DNA of 64,000 bases from NCBI RefSeq assembly GCF_014196505.1, contig NZ_JACIDW010000001.1, positions 558,001-622,000 on the forward strand, given 5' to 3'. This document shows positions 17,824 through 26,830 of the stretch, piece after piece. Numbering within the stretch: the first letter of the stretch is position 1; each line of letters begins with the position of its first letter. A program made the translations under genes and the position numbers. The notes under the pieces were generated by a model. The model had not been told where the DNA came from and made no database searches. It was given only the letters and a program-made list of their open reading frames with translations. Origin of the DNA: Rhizobium metallidurans. GTDB lineage: Bacteria; Pseudomonadota; Alphaproteobacteria; Rhizobiales; Rhizobiaceae.

Positions 17824-18741
17824 ATGAAGCTTTTTCGCATATTCGCACTCGGCCTCCTGGCTTTCGGATTTCTGGCGGTCAGCCTGGTCTTCTTCCAGGT
17901 CGACACCACGGAAAACGCGGTTGTCACGCAGTTCGGAAATCCCGTCCGCGTCGTCACCGCCCCCGGCCTTTATGCGAAGCTGCCCGACCCGTTCCAGAGT
18001 GTCGTCAAGATCAGCAAGCAGGTGCAGGTCTACAATCTGCCGCGCACGGAATTTCTCAGTGGCGACAAGAAGAATATCGTCGCCGAGGCCTATGCGACCT
18101 GGGAAGTGACCGATGCTCTTGCCTTCCTGAAAAACGTCCGAGATCTGCAATCCGCCGACGTCCGGCTCAACGATATCATCCGGTCGGAAATCGGCGCGGC
18201 GCTGGGACAGGTCGATCTCAGTCTCCTGGTGACGGTCGATCCCGCGCAGGTGCGCCTGCCCGACACGCTCGCGACCGTTCGCCAGAGAGCGGCATCCCGC
18301 ACGGAGCCCTATGGTTTCACCGTCGTCGATGTGCAGTTGAAGGAACTGACATTTCCGCAGGCAAACCTGACCAGCGTGTTCCAGCGCATGCGCTCCGAAC
18401 GTGAAGCGATCGCCCGGCAGTTCCGCTCCGAAGGCACGGAGGAGGCGGCCAAGATCCGGGCCTCCGCCGATGCCGAAAAGGCAGGAATCCTCGCAACCGC
18501 CAACCAGTCGGCGGCGGAAGCACGAGGACGCGCCGATGCCGACGCGATCCGCATCTATGCGGAGGCTTTCGGCAAGGACAAGGAATTCTACAGGTTCTCC
18601 CGAACGCTCGAATCCTACGGCAAATTCATCGATGAAGGCACGACGCTGATCCTGCCGTCGGATTCGGAACTGCTGCGCTATCTCGACCCGCGCAGCGCGC
18701 TGGGAACCACGGCAACGCCGACGACGGAGACGCGGCCATGA
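17824..18741 (+). CDS. hflC: HflC-like SPFH/band 7 protein
   Basis: A 305-residue protein with a single N-terminal membrane helix (residues 1-25) and then a periplasmic SPFH domain (FQVDTTENAVVTQFGNPVR). A basic/acidic helical stretch follows, with the HflC signature MRSEREAIARQFRSEGTEEAAKI (given here as the region near residues 193-215) and an alanine-rich coiled coil. HflC and HflK normally form a large cage around the FtsH protease. Here HflC sits between two HflK-type genes and overlaps the next gene by four bases, so it is translationally coupled. No ftsH lies in the window. It is a paralogue of, not necessarily a replacement for, the housekeeping hflC. Confidence 0.88.
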   Translation: MKLFRIFALGLLAFGFLAVSLVFFQVDTTENAVVTQFGNPVRVVTAPGLYAKLPDPFQSVVKISKQVQVYNLPRTEFLSGDKKNIVAEAYATWEVTDALAFLKNVRDLQSADVRLNDIIRSEIGAALGQVDLSLLVTVDPAQVRLPDTLATVRQRAASRTEPYGFTVVDVQLKELTFPQANLTSVFQRMRSEREAIARQFRSEGTEEAAKIRASADAEKAGILATANQSAAEARGRADADAIRIYAEAFGKDKEFYRFSRTLESYGKFIDEGTTLILPSDSELLRYLDPRSALGTTATPTTETRP

Positions 18742-19871
18742 CCGGGGAAGGCGTCGGGACGGACAGGGCGGACGCGGACGCCGCTTCGCCGGATGCGGAG
18801 CGCGCGCGACGCGGCGGCGTCACGGGAGCTGTTCTGCGTTTTCTGCAATGGTTCGCCACCAATCCTGAATCGCCGCTGTCCGACCTGCGCACGGCGCTTG
18901 GTCACATCCGCCCGGCCCTGGTCCTCTGGGGCGCGCTGGCGATCGCGCTTGTGACCTATGTTTCGACCGGCGTCTATTCCGTGGCGCCCGGCGAGGCGGC
19001 GGTCGTGCGTCGGTTCGGCGAGATCATCCTGCCCCGCGTCGAACCGGGTCTGCACTATCGCATGCCCTGGCCGATCGATCAGGTCGATATCGTCAATGTC
19101 AGCAACATCCGGCGTGAGCAGGTCGGCGTGGTATTGCCGGAAGAGGAACATCTGCATCCCGAGCCGCTGTCGAAAATGCAGACGCTGTCGGGGGACACCA
19201 ACGTCGTGGATGTCGAGGTCATCGTCCAGTATCAGGTCCGCAGCCCCGCCGACTATCTGTTCAACATCCGCTACGCGCCTTACCGCATCGTGCGCGACAC
19301 GCTGCGAGCGGCGGTCACCCGGCGTGTTACCAACCTGCCTGTCGACGCGTTGCTGACAAGCGGCAGACAGTCGCTGCAGGAAGCCATTCGCGAGGAGACA
19401 CAGCGGCAGCTCGATGAATATCGCAGCGGACTCGTCATCGTCGGCATCGATCTCCAGAAGGCCTTCCCGCCCGCCGATGTCGCCGACGCGTTCACGGCGG
19501 TCAATACGGCGCGCGAGGAGCGGGCCCGCGTGATCAACGAGGCGCGCGGATATGCGAACAGCCTCATCCCCGAGGCGCGCGGCCAGGCGCAGCAGATCAA
19601 GGCTGATGCCGAGGCCTATCGCTCCGATGTGCTGGCCAGGGCCAATGGCGGTGCTGATGCCTTCCAATCGGTTCTGTCCGAATATCGCAGGAACGCCGCG
19701 GCCAACGGCGCCGATGTAACCCGCTATCGCATGTATTTGGAAACCATCGAGAAGATCATGCCGCGGGTACAGGTCTATACGGTCGATACGTCCAGGGGCG
19801 GCAAATTCAATTTGAGACTGTCCGGCGATGCCGCCAAGAACGCGCCGTCGATACGAAGGAATCAGAGGTAA
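18738..19871 (+). CDS. hflK: HflK-like SPFH/band 7 protein
   Basis: A 377-residue protein with a long N-terminal cytoplasmic leader and a membrane helix near residues 57-78 (ALVLWGALAIALVTYVSTGVY). An HflK-type SPFH domain follows (VAPGEAAVVRRFGEI, GDTNVVDVEVIVQYQV) and then the coiled coil NTAREERARVINEARGYAN. Start and hflC stop overlap by four bases. It is the third SPFH module of the operon and the second of HflK type, which allows a K-C-K' heteromer. The HflKC family modulates the FtsH protease and organises membranes; the specific client here is unknown. Confidence 0.88.
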   Translation: MTGEGVGTDRADADAASPDAERARRGGVTGAVLRFLQWFATNPESPLSDLRTALGHIRPALVLWGALAIALVTYVSTGVYSVAPGEAAVVRRFGEIILPRVEPGLHYRMPWPIDQVDIVNVSNIRREQVGVVLPEEEHLHPEPLSKMQTLSGDTNVVDVEVIVQYQVRSPADYLFNIRYAPYRIVRDTLRAAVTRRVTNLPVDALLTSGRQSLQEAIREETQRQLDEYRSGLVIVGIDLQKAFPPADVADAFTAVNTAREERARVINEARGYANSLIPEARGQAQQIKADAEAYRSDVLARANGGADAFQSVLSEYRRNAAANGADVTRYRMYLETIEKIMPRVQVYTVDTSRGGKFNLRLSGDAAKNAPSIRRNQR

Positions 19872-19872
19872 C

Positions 19873-21945
19873 ATGGCACAGGGCTGGAGTCAGGTTTGGG
19901 CGGATCTGCTGGCGAGCCTGCGTTTTGGTCAGGCGAGCGGAAAAGCCGGCGCTGAACGAACGGGTGACGACGACCGCCAAACAGATGCGGTTACGGCTGC
20001 GGCCGAGAATGATGGTTCCACACCGGATCAGCCGCCGTTGACGGGTGCGAAGGCGCCCGATTCCGAAAAGCACGATGCCAAAATCCTGCCGGTGCTGGCC
20101 TTCACCGCGGTCGTTTGCGTCATCCTCATTTCCATAGCGGCCTGGATTCTCATCCCCTACTTCGTGCCGCCTGCCAAACCCTCGCTTTCCGATGTCGTGG
20201 CAACCTTCGACGGTGGAGAAATCACCGTTGCTGATATGGAGGAGCATCTCAAGGTGCTGCCGCCGGCGCGCCAGAACGAGGTGAAGCGCTCGTCCGCGCA
20301 ATTGCTGCTGATGGTCGAGGAAATGATCTCGGACAAGCTCGTCCTCGAGTGGGCGTCGCAACGCAAACCGGACACGGACGCGACCTTCCAGCATGCCGTG
20401 CAGCATGCGGACGAAAAGCTTGGGCTCGATACGCTGTCCAAGCAGATCCAGGAAAAGGATATCGTCGTCACGGAGAGCGAAATCCGCGGCTATTACGACG
20501 GGAACCGCCCGACATTCGACGGTCGCGGCTATGCGACCGTGCGCGACGAGATCCGTCGCACGCTCGCGGAAAAGAAAGCCCCTGAGTATATCGAGGCCTA
20601 TCTGCAGCGGCTGCGAAGCAATTCCTCGGTGGAACGCAATTTCGAACTTCTCGACGTACCGCCGCCGAGCCAGGACGAGATCGATGCCGTCTATCGCGAC
20701 GATACCGCCAGATACGCGCTGCCGAAGCGCGCCGTGGTCGACCAGATCGAGGTGCCGATATCGGTTTTCGGGGATGCGAGCCAGTCCAAGGCAAACGATG
20801 TGCTGCTGCGTATCCGTGGCGGCGCGTCTTTCCGGGAGGTCGCGGAGCGTGATGACGACCTGCGCCTCGAGGCCGCGCGTGAAATCGCCGAAGGACAATC
20901 GAAGCCGGGCTGGGATGCCAATGTCTTCGCGCTGATGCCGGGCGATATGGCAAGCGTGTTTCGCGCGGGAGAGTCCTTTTATGTGGTCCGGTTGATCGAA
21001 CTAAGGCCGGCCCGCCAGCAAGCTCTCGAGGAAGTAAGGCAGGGCCTTGTCGTGGAGGCAAGCCGGCGCAAGCAGGAACAATGGTTTGCGGATAACGGTG
21101 CCAAGGTTCTCTTCACGTTGAAAGGCCAGCGCTACACCCTGGCCCAGTTCTACACGGAATATGGAGAGCTTCCCGAGGCTGGGCGGACGAAATACGCCGG
21201 TGCCGCCGGTATGAGGACGCTCGCCGACAGCATCATCGATCGGATGTTGCTGGTGAGCGAGACATACGACAAGCTTGTCGATGTGACGAACAAATCGATG
21301 TCCGATGAAGCCAGGATCGGCCTTTTGAAGATGATGCGGGAAAAAGAGGAGGTCGACGACAAGGTCGATGTCTCCGAAGCCGAGATCGAGGCTTTTTACG
21401 CGCGCAACAGAATGCAGATCCTCTCTGCTGCCAAAGCGCGGATACGCTATATGAGGATAGGCCTCGGCGGCAGCGAAGACGAAGCGGCGCGTGCGCGCGG
21501 GCGGGCACAGGAGGCCTATTCAAAGCTTGCCGGGTCGGCGGGCACGTTCGCCGATATTGCGCGGGACTATTCGGAGGCGACCGAAGCGGGGGCGAATGGG
21601 GGCATGTTCGAAGGATGGATTGGGGAGAACAACAATCCGTTTGCCGACATCGCTGATCATCCTCTCCACGAGGCCGCCATGAAACTCGACCCTGGCAAGC
21701 CTAGTGCGCCCATCGAGATCGCCGGCAGCATCTATATCATCGAGATGCTGGAGAAGACGGAAGCCAAACGCATAAGCTTCAAGGATGCGCGCCCGATGAT
21801 CAGTGAAGCGCTGCTGAAAAGCAGGCACCGCGAATTGGCAAACCAACTCACCCGGGCGCAGCTGCAAGAGTATAACGTCAAGACCATTCCGACGGTACTA
21901 TCGGCTTACGCGACTTCGAACGCGAATGCCGCCGCCGTTGAGTGA
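19873..21945 (+). CDS. Membrane-anchored SurA/PpiD-like peptidyl-prolyl isomerase
   Basis: A protein of about 690 residues, with a hydrophilic cytoplasmic N-terminus and one helix at residues 71-97 (ILPVLAFTAVVCVILISIAAW region). The periplasmic part holds two SurA_N/rotamase-like halves; the second shows the parvulin pattern AKARIRYMRIGLGG...FADIARDYSEATEAGANGGMFEGWI. I chose ATG 19873, one base after the hflK stop with AGAGG just upstream, over an in-frame ATG at 19828 inside hflK. Such proteins fold or chaperone envelope proteins. Its place in this SPFH operon suggests a periplasmic chaperone working with the HflKC-like assembly (inference). Confidence 0.82.
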   Translation: MAQGWSQVWADLLASLRFGQASGKAGAERTGDDDRQTDAVTAAAENDGSTPDQPPLTGAKAPDSEKHDAKILPVLAFTAVVCVILISIAAWILIPYFVPPAKPSLSDVVATFDGGEITVADMEEHLKVLPPARQNEVKRSSAQLLLMVEEMISDKLVLEWASQRKPDTDATFQHAVQHADEKLGLDTLSKQIQEKDIVVTESEIRGYYDGNRPTFDGRGYATVRDEIRRTLAEKKAPEYIEAYLQRLRSNSSVERNFELLDVPPPSQDEIDAVYRDDTARYALPKRAVVDQIEVPISVFGDASQSKANDVLLRIRGGASFREVAERDDDLRLEAAREIAEGQSKPGWDANVFALMPGDMASVFRAGESFYVVRLIELRPARQQALEEVRQGLVVEASRRKQEQWFADNGAKVLFTLKGQRYTLAQFYTEYGELPEAGRTKYAGAAGMRTLADSIIDRMLLVSETYDKLVDVTNKSMSDEARIGLLKMMREKEEVDDKVDVSEAEIEAFYARNRMQILSAAKARIRYMRIGLGGSEDEAARARGRAQEAYSKLAGSAGTFADIARDYSEATEAGANGGMFEGWIGENNNPFADIADHPLHEAAMKLDPGKPSAPIEIAGSIYIIEMLEKTEAKRISFKDARPMISEALLKSRHRELANQLTRAQLQEYNVKTIPTVLSAYATSNANAAAVE

Positions 21946-22145
21946 GGGCCTTGAGGACTTCAGGGGATGGGCGACATCTGCGATGGAAGCACTGACACAT
22001 AGCAAAGCTGGCGAAAGCGCCTTGAGGATCGCGGCCTAGCCGACGAGCGCTTTGCAGGCCGACGTCGGAGATTGGCCAGTAGCCGTGTCGTCGAAGCTCT
22101 CACGAAGACGTTCGGATGTTGCCGACACTCTCATATCAGTTGCGG

Positions 22146-22832
22146 TCAACCGATCTTCAAGAACCGCAACCCGGCCCGCTCCGCCCCCTTGCCATCGGTC
22201 TCCGGGTTGTCGCCAACCATCAGGGTTCTGGAAGGCGCGCTATCAACCAGTTTTAGTCCGGCAAGGAAAATTTCAGGCTGCGGCTTGCCGATAACGCGAT
22301 GCTCCACCGGCCCGGTGCAAGCTAGAATCGAAGCCGCGAGAGCACCGGTCTCTGGCACGATCGTGCCATTCGGTCCTGGATGCGTCCGATCGGGATTGCA
22401 GATGACGAGCTTGGCGCCAGCAAGCACCGCATTTGCCGAAAAGCGTATCGTGTCGTAGGAAAATTGGCGGTCACGACCGATCAGGACGACATCGGGGCCG
22501 GCATCCGTCACATATAGCCCGCAGGTCCTCGCGTAAGCCTGCAGCGAGCGACTGGTTGCCATGGCGATTTTTGCACCGGGCATGTCTTCAGCCACCTGCC
22601 TGATGGCTTCCATTCCCGCTGTCACGATACGCTCTTGCTTGATCGGAAGGCCGATCATCTGCATCAGGCATTCGATCTCCGCGGATGTATGCTCGGCATC
22701 ATTCGTGACGATCGCAAAATGCCCCTTGCTCGCTTCGATGAGTTGATGCGCCCATGGAAGCGCGATGCCGCCGCTGACCAGAGTGCCGTCAAGATCGAAA
22801 AGCGTGGCGTCTATGCCGTGGAATTCATGCAT
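22146..22832 (-). CDS. HAD-superfamily sugar/nucleotide phosphatase (NagD/UmpH-like)
   Basis: A 228-residue HAD class IIA hydrolase. Motif I is FDLDGTLVSGG, motif II lies at FAIVTNDAEHT, and motifs III/IV are GKPQPEIF and MVGDNPETDGKGA. I chose the ATG at 22832 (MHEFHGIDATLFDLDG); a longer frame upstream to 23243 is antisense noise. It lies at the end of the importer/phosphodiesterase operon, 86 bases after the phosphodiesterase gene. A likely job is removing phosphate from the phosphomonoester released by that enzyme, for example glycerol phosphate. Family members act on many small phosphates, so the substrate is inferred. Confidence 0.85.
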   Translation of the reverse strand: MHEFHGIDATLFDLDGTLVSGGIALPWAHQLIEASKGHFAIVTNDAEHTSAEIECLMQMIGLPIKQERIVTAGMEAIRQVAEDMPGAKIAMATSRSLQAYARTCGLYVTDAGPDVVLIGRDRQFSYDTIRFSANAVLAGAKLVICNPDRTHPGPNGTIVPETGALAASILACTGPVEHRVIGKPQPEIFLAGLKLVDSAPSRTLMVGDNPETDGKGAERAGLRFLKIG

Positions 22833-22918
22833 GTGAGTGGGAAACCGGAATAGGGTAGGCCTTTCGCACACAGTCGCCTGTCCGCGTCGGCATCTGGATG
22901 GCGTGATTTGATTTGGTT

Positions 22919-23770
22919 TCAGCCTTCGCAGGCCGGGAAGCCCAGCGCATAGGCGCGGCCCTTGACCTCGTAGCCATCGAGCGGAAAACGCCGCGAGCCG
23001 TCGAGGAAATATTTCAGGTGGACGACGATACTGTCCGGGCCAACGGAAATGACGGAATAGGCCGGTGGTTCGTGGCTGCCGGGAATATCCTCGCCATGCG
23101 GTGCAAGTTGCAGCGGCACCTGGTGGTTGAGGCCCGGAATGAGCGAAAACGAGATGCCGTGCCAGTTGCCGGAGATCGGGCGATGGACATGGCCGAGAAA
23201 GATATGGCGAATGCGCCGCGCATGCGGCTGCAGAACCAGCCACAGGGCATCGGCATCCAGTTGTCCAATCGCGTCCATGGAGGAAATGCCGGAGAGGAAG
23301 GGAGGATGATGCATGAATAGCAGGACGGGCTCGTCGCCCTTCGCCAACTCATCGGCAAGCCAGGCGCGCCGTTTCTCGCAATAGGCGCCCGCATGTGTTC
23401 CCTCGCACTTGGTATCGAGGAACATCAGCCGGTGGCCGCTTTCGATGCGGCTCCCCTGAACAAAACCGTTGCCGTCATCCATGACCGCGGGAAACACCGT
23501 CCGAAGCGAGGCCCGATCATCGTGATTGCCGACCATCATCACCACCGGAATTGTGACCGCCTCGAGACGCTGACGCAGCGCCTGATAGGCTGGTACTTCC
23601 CCCCAGTGGGCAAGATCGCCGGTGATGACCAGAAGGTCGGCATCCGAATGCTCGGCCTGAAGGCTGGCGATCGCCGCATCGAACCGGGCGCGAGGATCAA
23701 GCCCGTAGAGCGTAGCCGGCTGCGGAACGAAATGGGTATCGGTGATGTGGACGATCTTCATGCTGTGCAT
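22919..23770 (-). CDS. Calcineurin-type metallophosphodiesterase (CpdA/GpdQ-like)
   Basis: A 283-residue class III metallophosphoesterase. The dinuclear-metal motifs appear in order: ITDTHF, GDLAHWG, GNHDD, FMHHPP and GHVHRP. Relatives include cAMP phosphodiesterase CpdA and glycerophosphodiesterase GpdQ. No signal peptide is seen, so it acts in the cytoplasm. It follows a Ugp-like solute-binding protein gene in the same operon and precedes a HAD phosphatase, which favours hydrolysis of an imported glycerophosphodiester-like compound over cAMP turnover (inference from context). The first ATG gives MHSMKIVHITDTHF; the second Met, three residues on, is equally possible. Confidence 0.88.
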   Translation of the reverse strand: MHSMKIVHITDTHFVPQPATLYGLDPRARFDAAIASLQAEHSDADLLVITGDLAHWGEVPAYQALRQRLEAVTIPVVMMVGNHDDRASLRTVFPAVMDDGNGFVQGSRIESGHRLMFLDTKCEGTHAGAYCEKRRAWLADELAKGDEPVLLFMHHPPFLSGISSMDAIGQLDADALWLVLQPHARRIRHIFLGHVHRPISGNWHGISFSLIPGLNHQVPLQLAPHGEDIPGSHEPPAYSVISVGPDSIVVHLKYFLDGSRRFPLDGYEVKGRAYALGFPACEG

Positions 23771-23785
23771 TCCCTGAGATGAGGG

Positions 23786-23814
23786 GCCGCGCGGCCAAGG
23801 ATTGACCGCGCGGC
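23786..23814 (-). promoter_or_regulatory. Intercistronic hairpin downstream of solute-binding protein gene
   Basis: GCCGCGCGG (23786-23794) and CCGCGCGGC (23806-23814) form a 9-bp GC stem with an 11-base loop between the binding-protein stop and the phosphodiesterase start. No T-run follows. Such hairpins often protect the upstream mRNA so that the binding protein is made in excess. Confidence 0.5.
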
Positions 23815-23828
23815 GTCATGCTGGCGGC

Positions 23829-25079
23829 TTACTTGCGCGGCAGGAGCGCCTGCGTGTCGGACGCCATTTCGGCAAGCACGGCTTCCGGCTCCTTGGCGCG
23901 GGTGCCATCCATGATCGACTGCATGTGATCCTTGATGACGTCGGTGATCTTCAGGCCGTTGTCGCCCGGGAAAGCGTACCAGCCGGTGAGGTAAGGCAAC
24001 TCGGACAGAGCGACAGCCTGGTTCGGATTCTGCGTATAGAAATCCTTGAGAAGATCGGCGGCCTTGTTGTTGGGCGCCATGTAGCCGGTGGTCTTGACCA
24101 TGATCGCGCCGCCTTCCGGGCCGGTCGCGAACTTCAGGAATTCCCAAGCGGCCTTCTGCTTCTCGGCGGTCTTCGCCGTGATGATCGCAACGTTGCCGCC
24201 CGCAGGCAGGCGGGTCACGCCGTCCTTGATGTCGGGATATTCGCCGGTCTTCAGTTCGAACTTGCTTCCGACCTGCTTGGTAACGGCGTTGACGCGCGAT
24301 GTCGTGGTGACCATGATGCCGATCTTGCCGGCCGAAAACGCCGCCAGCATGTCGTTGGCCGTCAGGTTCGGCGACTTGGCTTCGGTCGCCAGGCGCGCGA
24401 GCGTGTTGATCGCCTGCTTGCCGGCTTCGCCGTCGAACGCGACCTTGCTCTCGTCTTCCGTGAGCATCGTTCCGCCATTGGCGAGGACCATGGCCTGCCA
24501 CAGCCAGTTGCCGGTGATCGACCATTCGGCCATCACGCCGTCCGCTTCGCCCTGAGCGTTGATCTTCTTGGCGAGCTCGATGATCTCGTCCCAGGTCTTC
24601 GGCAGGCTGTTTGCGTCGAGGCCGGCCTTCTTCACCAGATCCATGTTGTAATAGACGATCGGCAGCGAGATCGCGAAAGGCAGGCCGTAGACCTTGCCGT
24701 TGACGGCGCCGGCCTGACGCATGCCTTCGTGATAACCGGCAGCGTCGAAATCCTTTTCGTTGGCGATGAAATCGTCGAGCGGTGCGGCGATCTGCTTGTC
24801 GGCAAGCACGCGAACGCGGTTCAGACCCTGGAAGGTGACGTCAGGAACATTGCCGGTAATGCCTTCACGCAGCACGCGCTGGGCGGCATCCTCGTATTCC
24901 TTGTAGGGAGAACGAAACTCGACCTTGATGTCGGGGTTCTTCTTGCTGAACGCTTCGGCGAGCTGCTTTTGGGTTTCATCGAACAGTTCCGGGTAGGGAT
25001 ACTGCACGGTGATGGTCGTCTGCGCCATCGCCATGGATGCCGTCAGCGACAGCGCCGCGGCGGTAAGGATCATTCGCAT
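23829..25079 (-). CDS. UgpB-like extracellular solute-binding protein
   Basis: A 416-residue periplasmic binding protein (family 1) with a clear signal peptide (MRMILTAAALSLTASMAMA, cut after AMA). Recognisable parts include a clamp segment GLPFAISLPIVYYNMDLV and a late GYMAPNN. It belongs with the two permeases and the ATPase upstream in the same operon, in the usual CUT1 organisation. The downstream phosphodiesterase and HAD phosphatase suggest a phosphorylated ligand such as a glycerophosphodiester, but family 1 proteins also bind oligosaccharides and polyols, so the ligand is an inference. Confidence 0.9.
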   Translation of the reverse strand: MRMILTAAALSLTASMAMAQTTITVQYPYPELFDETQKQLAEAFSKKNPDIKVEFRSPYKEYEDAAQRVLREGITGNVPDVTFQGLNRVRVLADKQIAAPLDDFIANEKDFDAAGYHEGMRQAGAVNGKVYGLPFAISLPIVYYNMDLVKKAGLDANSLPKTWDEIIELAKKINAQGEADGVMAEWSITGNWLWQAMVLANGGTMLTEDESKVAFDGEAGKQAINTLARLATEAKSPNLTANDMLAAFSAGKIGIMVTTTSRVNAVTKQVGSKFELKTGEYPDIKDGVTRLPAGGNVAIITAKTAEKQKAAWEFLKFATGPEGGAIMVKTTGYMAPNNKAADLLKDFYTQNPNQAVALSELPYLTGWYAFPGDNGLKITDVIKDHMQSIMDGTRAKEPEAVLAEMASDTQALLPRK

Positions 25080-25121
25080 GGATAGTGTCTCCGGTGAGAG
25101 TGGGTCGGTTGGGAGGGGTGG

Positions 25122-25952
25122 TTATTTGATGCCGGTGAAGGCGATGCCTTCGATGAAGCGGCGCTGGGCCAGCAGGAACACGACGAGCAGCGGCGCGACG
25201 ATGATCGTGGCTGCCGCCATGAGCGGGCCGAAATTGTTGCCGGCCTCGGCATTGCGGAAGGCCATCACGCCGAGCGGCGGGGTAAAGTAGCTTTCGCTCG
25301 ATACCGCCACCAGCGGCCAGAAATAATCGTTCCAGTGCGCCACCACCGAGAACACGCCGAAGGCGGTCAGCGCCGGAATGGCGGCCGGCAACATGACGCG
25401 CCAGACGATTGACAGTTCCGACATTCCGTCCATGCGCGCGGCATCGACCAGATCATCCGGTACGCCCATGAAGAACTGGCGCATCAGGAAGATGCCGAAG
25501 ACCGAGATCGTGAAGGGCAGGACGAGCGCGCTGTAACTGTCCAGCAGGCCGACGAAATAGAGCAGGATGAACAGCGGCACGGCGATGGCGTGATAGGGGA
25601 TCAACAGGCAGAAGAGCACGAAACCGAAGGCGATGCGGCGGCCGACGAAGCGCAGTTTCGCCAGCGCATAGGCGGCAGGCAGTGCCACCAGAACCTGCAG
25701 GAAGAAGATGGCCAGCGTAACGATGACACCGTTCATCAGATAAAGCATCAGTGGCGCGGAGGAGAACGCCTCGGAATAATTTTCGATCAGCGCCAGCTTT
25801 TCGGGCCACCAGCGCACGGTATCGGAAAAGATCTCGTTCGCGGGTTTGATCGAGGTCGATATCATGACCGCGAAGGGCATGAGGGCGAAGGTTGCGATCA
25901 GCAGCAGGGCCGCGTGGCGCAGCGTCGAGGTGACAAACGAGCCGCTGGTCAT
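25122..25952 (-). CDS. ABC importer permease, MalG/UgpE type
   Basis: A 276-residue inner-membrane permease of the CUT1 carbohydrate/glycerol-phosphate importer type with about six helices. The EAA loop (DAARMDGMSELSIVWRVMLPAAIPAL) contacts the ATPase. The N-terminus SFVTSTLRHAALLLIATFALMPF and the FLMRQFF segment are typical of the second (UgpE/MalG) subunit. The start overlaps the preceding permease gene by four bases. A 42-base gap then leads to the binding-protein gene. Confidence 0.93.
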   Translation of the reverse strand: MTSGSFVTSTLRHAALLLIATFALMPFAVMISTSIKPANEIFSDTVRWWPEKLALIENYSEAFSSAPLMLYLMNGVIVTLAIFFLQVLVALPAAYALAKLRFVGRRIAFGFVLFCLLIPYHAIAVPLFILLYFVGLLDSYSALVLPFTISVFGIFLMRQFFMGVPDDLVDAARMDGMSELSIVWRVMLPAAIPALTAFGVFSVVAHWNDYFWPLVAVSSESYFTPPLGVMAFRNAEAGNNFGPLMAAATIIVAPLLVVFLLAQRRFIEGIAFTGIK

Positions 25953-26830
25953 GCGTTCGATCCGGTCTTCTTGAGGGAAAGGAAACGCAGCAGGCTGACA
26001 CCGACGACGAGCATGATGAACACCACGGTGATTGCAGCCGCCCGGCCGCTGCGGAAGAATTCGAAACCCTCCGCGTAGATGGTGTAGAGCAGGACCTCCG
26101 TCGCCTTGTTGGGTCCGCCCTGCGTCAGCGCCTGGACGGTATCGAAGACCTGGAAGGAGCGGATGACCGAGGTGATGGCGACGAAGACGGTCACCGGCGC
26201 CAGCAGCGGCCAGGTGATCAGCTTGAAGCGCGCCCAGGCATGCGGCGTACCGTCCATTTCGGCGGCGTCGTAAAGGTCGCGCGGAATTGCCGAAAGCCCG
26301 GCCATGAACAGCACCATGTTGAAGCCGAAGCTCTGCCAGATGCCGATCACCGCCAGCACGTAAAGCGCGGTGCTGCCATCCTTCAGCCAGTTGCGCGGCG
26401 CAAATCCGAGCGTCTTCATGACCGCGTTGACGATGCCGAAACTCGGATGCAGCATGAATTCCCAGACGATCGCCATGGCGAGCAGGCTTGCCATGACCGG
26501 CAGGAAGAAGGCGGTGCGGTAAAAGGAACGGAGCGATGTTCCCGAATCGATCAGCAGCGCGCTGACGAGCCCGAGCAGGACCGAACCCGGCACGACGACG
26601 GCCGAATAGATCAGCGTGTTGCTCAGCGAGCGCCAGAAGACCGGGTCATCCGCGAGCGCGCGAAAATTCCCAAGCCCGATGAAGCTCAGCGCGCGGTCGC
26701 CGAGCTGATAATCGGTGAAGGCGAGGACGAAGATCGACGCCAGCGGCGCGATGAGGAAGACGAGGCCGAGAATGGCAGCCGGCGCGATCAGCGTCAGCCC
26801 CGCCCTGTTCTGGCTGGCGGACAGGCTCAT
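25949..26830 (-). CDS. ABC importer permease, MalF/UgpA type
   Basis: A 293-residue first permease subunit with about six helices: N-terminal helix AILGLVFLIAPLASIFVLAF, a FLPVMASLLAMAIVWEFML segment and the EAA loop DAAEMDGTPHAWARFKLITWPLL. It overlaps the ATPase gene by four bases on one side and the second permease by four on the other, which fits one tightly coupled transcript. With its partner it forms the channel of a phosphodiester or sugar importer. Confidence 0.93.
   Translation of the reverse strand: MSLSASQNRAGLTLIAPAAILGLVFLIAPLASIFVLAFTDYQLGDRALSFIGLGNFRALADDPVFWRSLSNTLIYSAVVVPGSVLLGLVSALLIDSGTSLRSFYRTAFFLPVMASLLAMAIVWEFMLHPSFGIVNAVMKTLGFAPRNWLKDGSTALYVLAVIGIWQSFGFNMVLFMAGLSAIPRDLYDAAEMDGTPHAWARFKLITWPLLAPVTVFVAITSVIRSFQVFDTVQALTQGGPNKATEVLLYTIYAEGFEFFRSGRAAAITVVFIMLVVGVSLLRFLSLKKTGSNA

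Noticed and set aside
16210..18150. 646-codon minus-strand open frame opposite the CDF-SPFH gene and hflC
   Set aside because: Composition is rich in Arg, Asp, His and Gln with no family features; the plus strand carries clear, motif-bearing genes. It is a chance antisense frame of GC-rich DNA.
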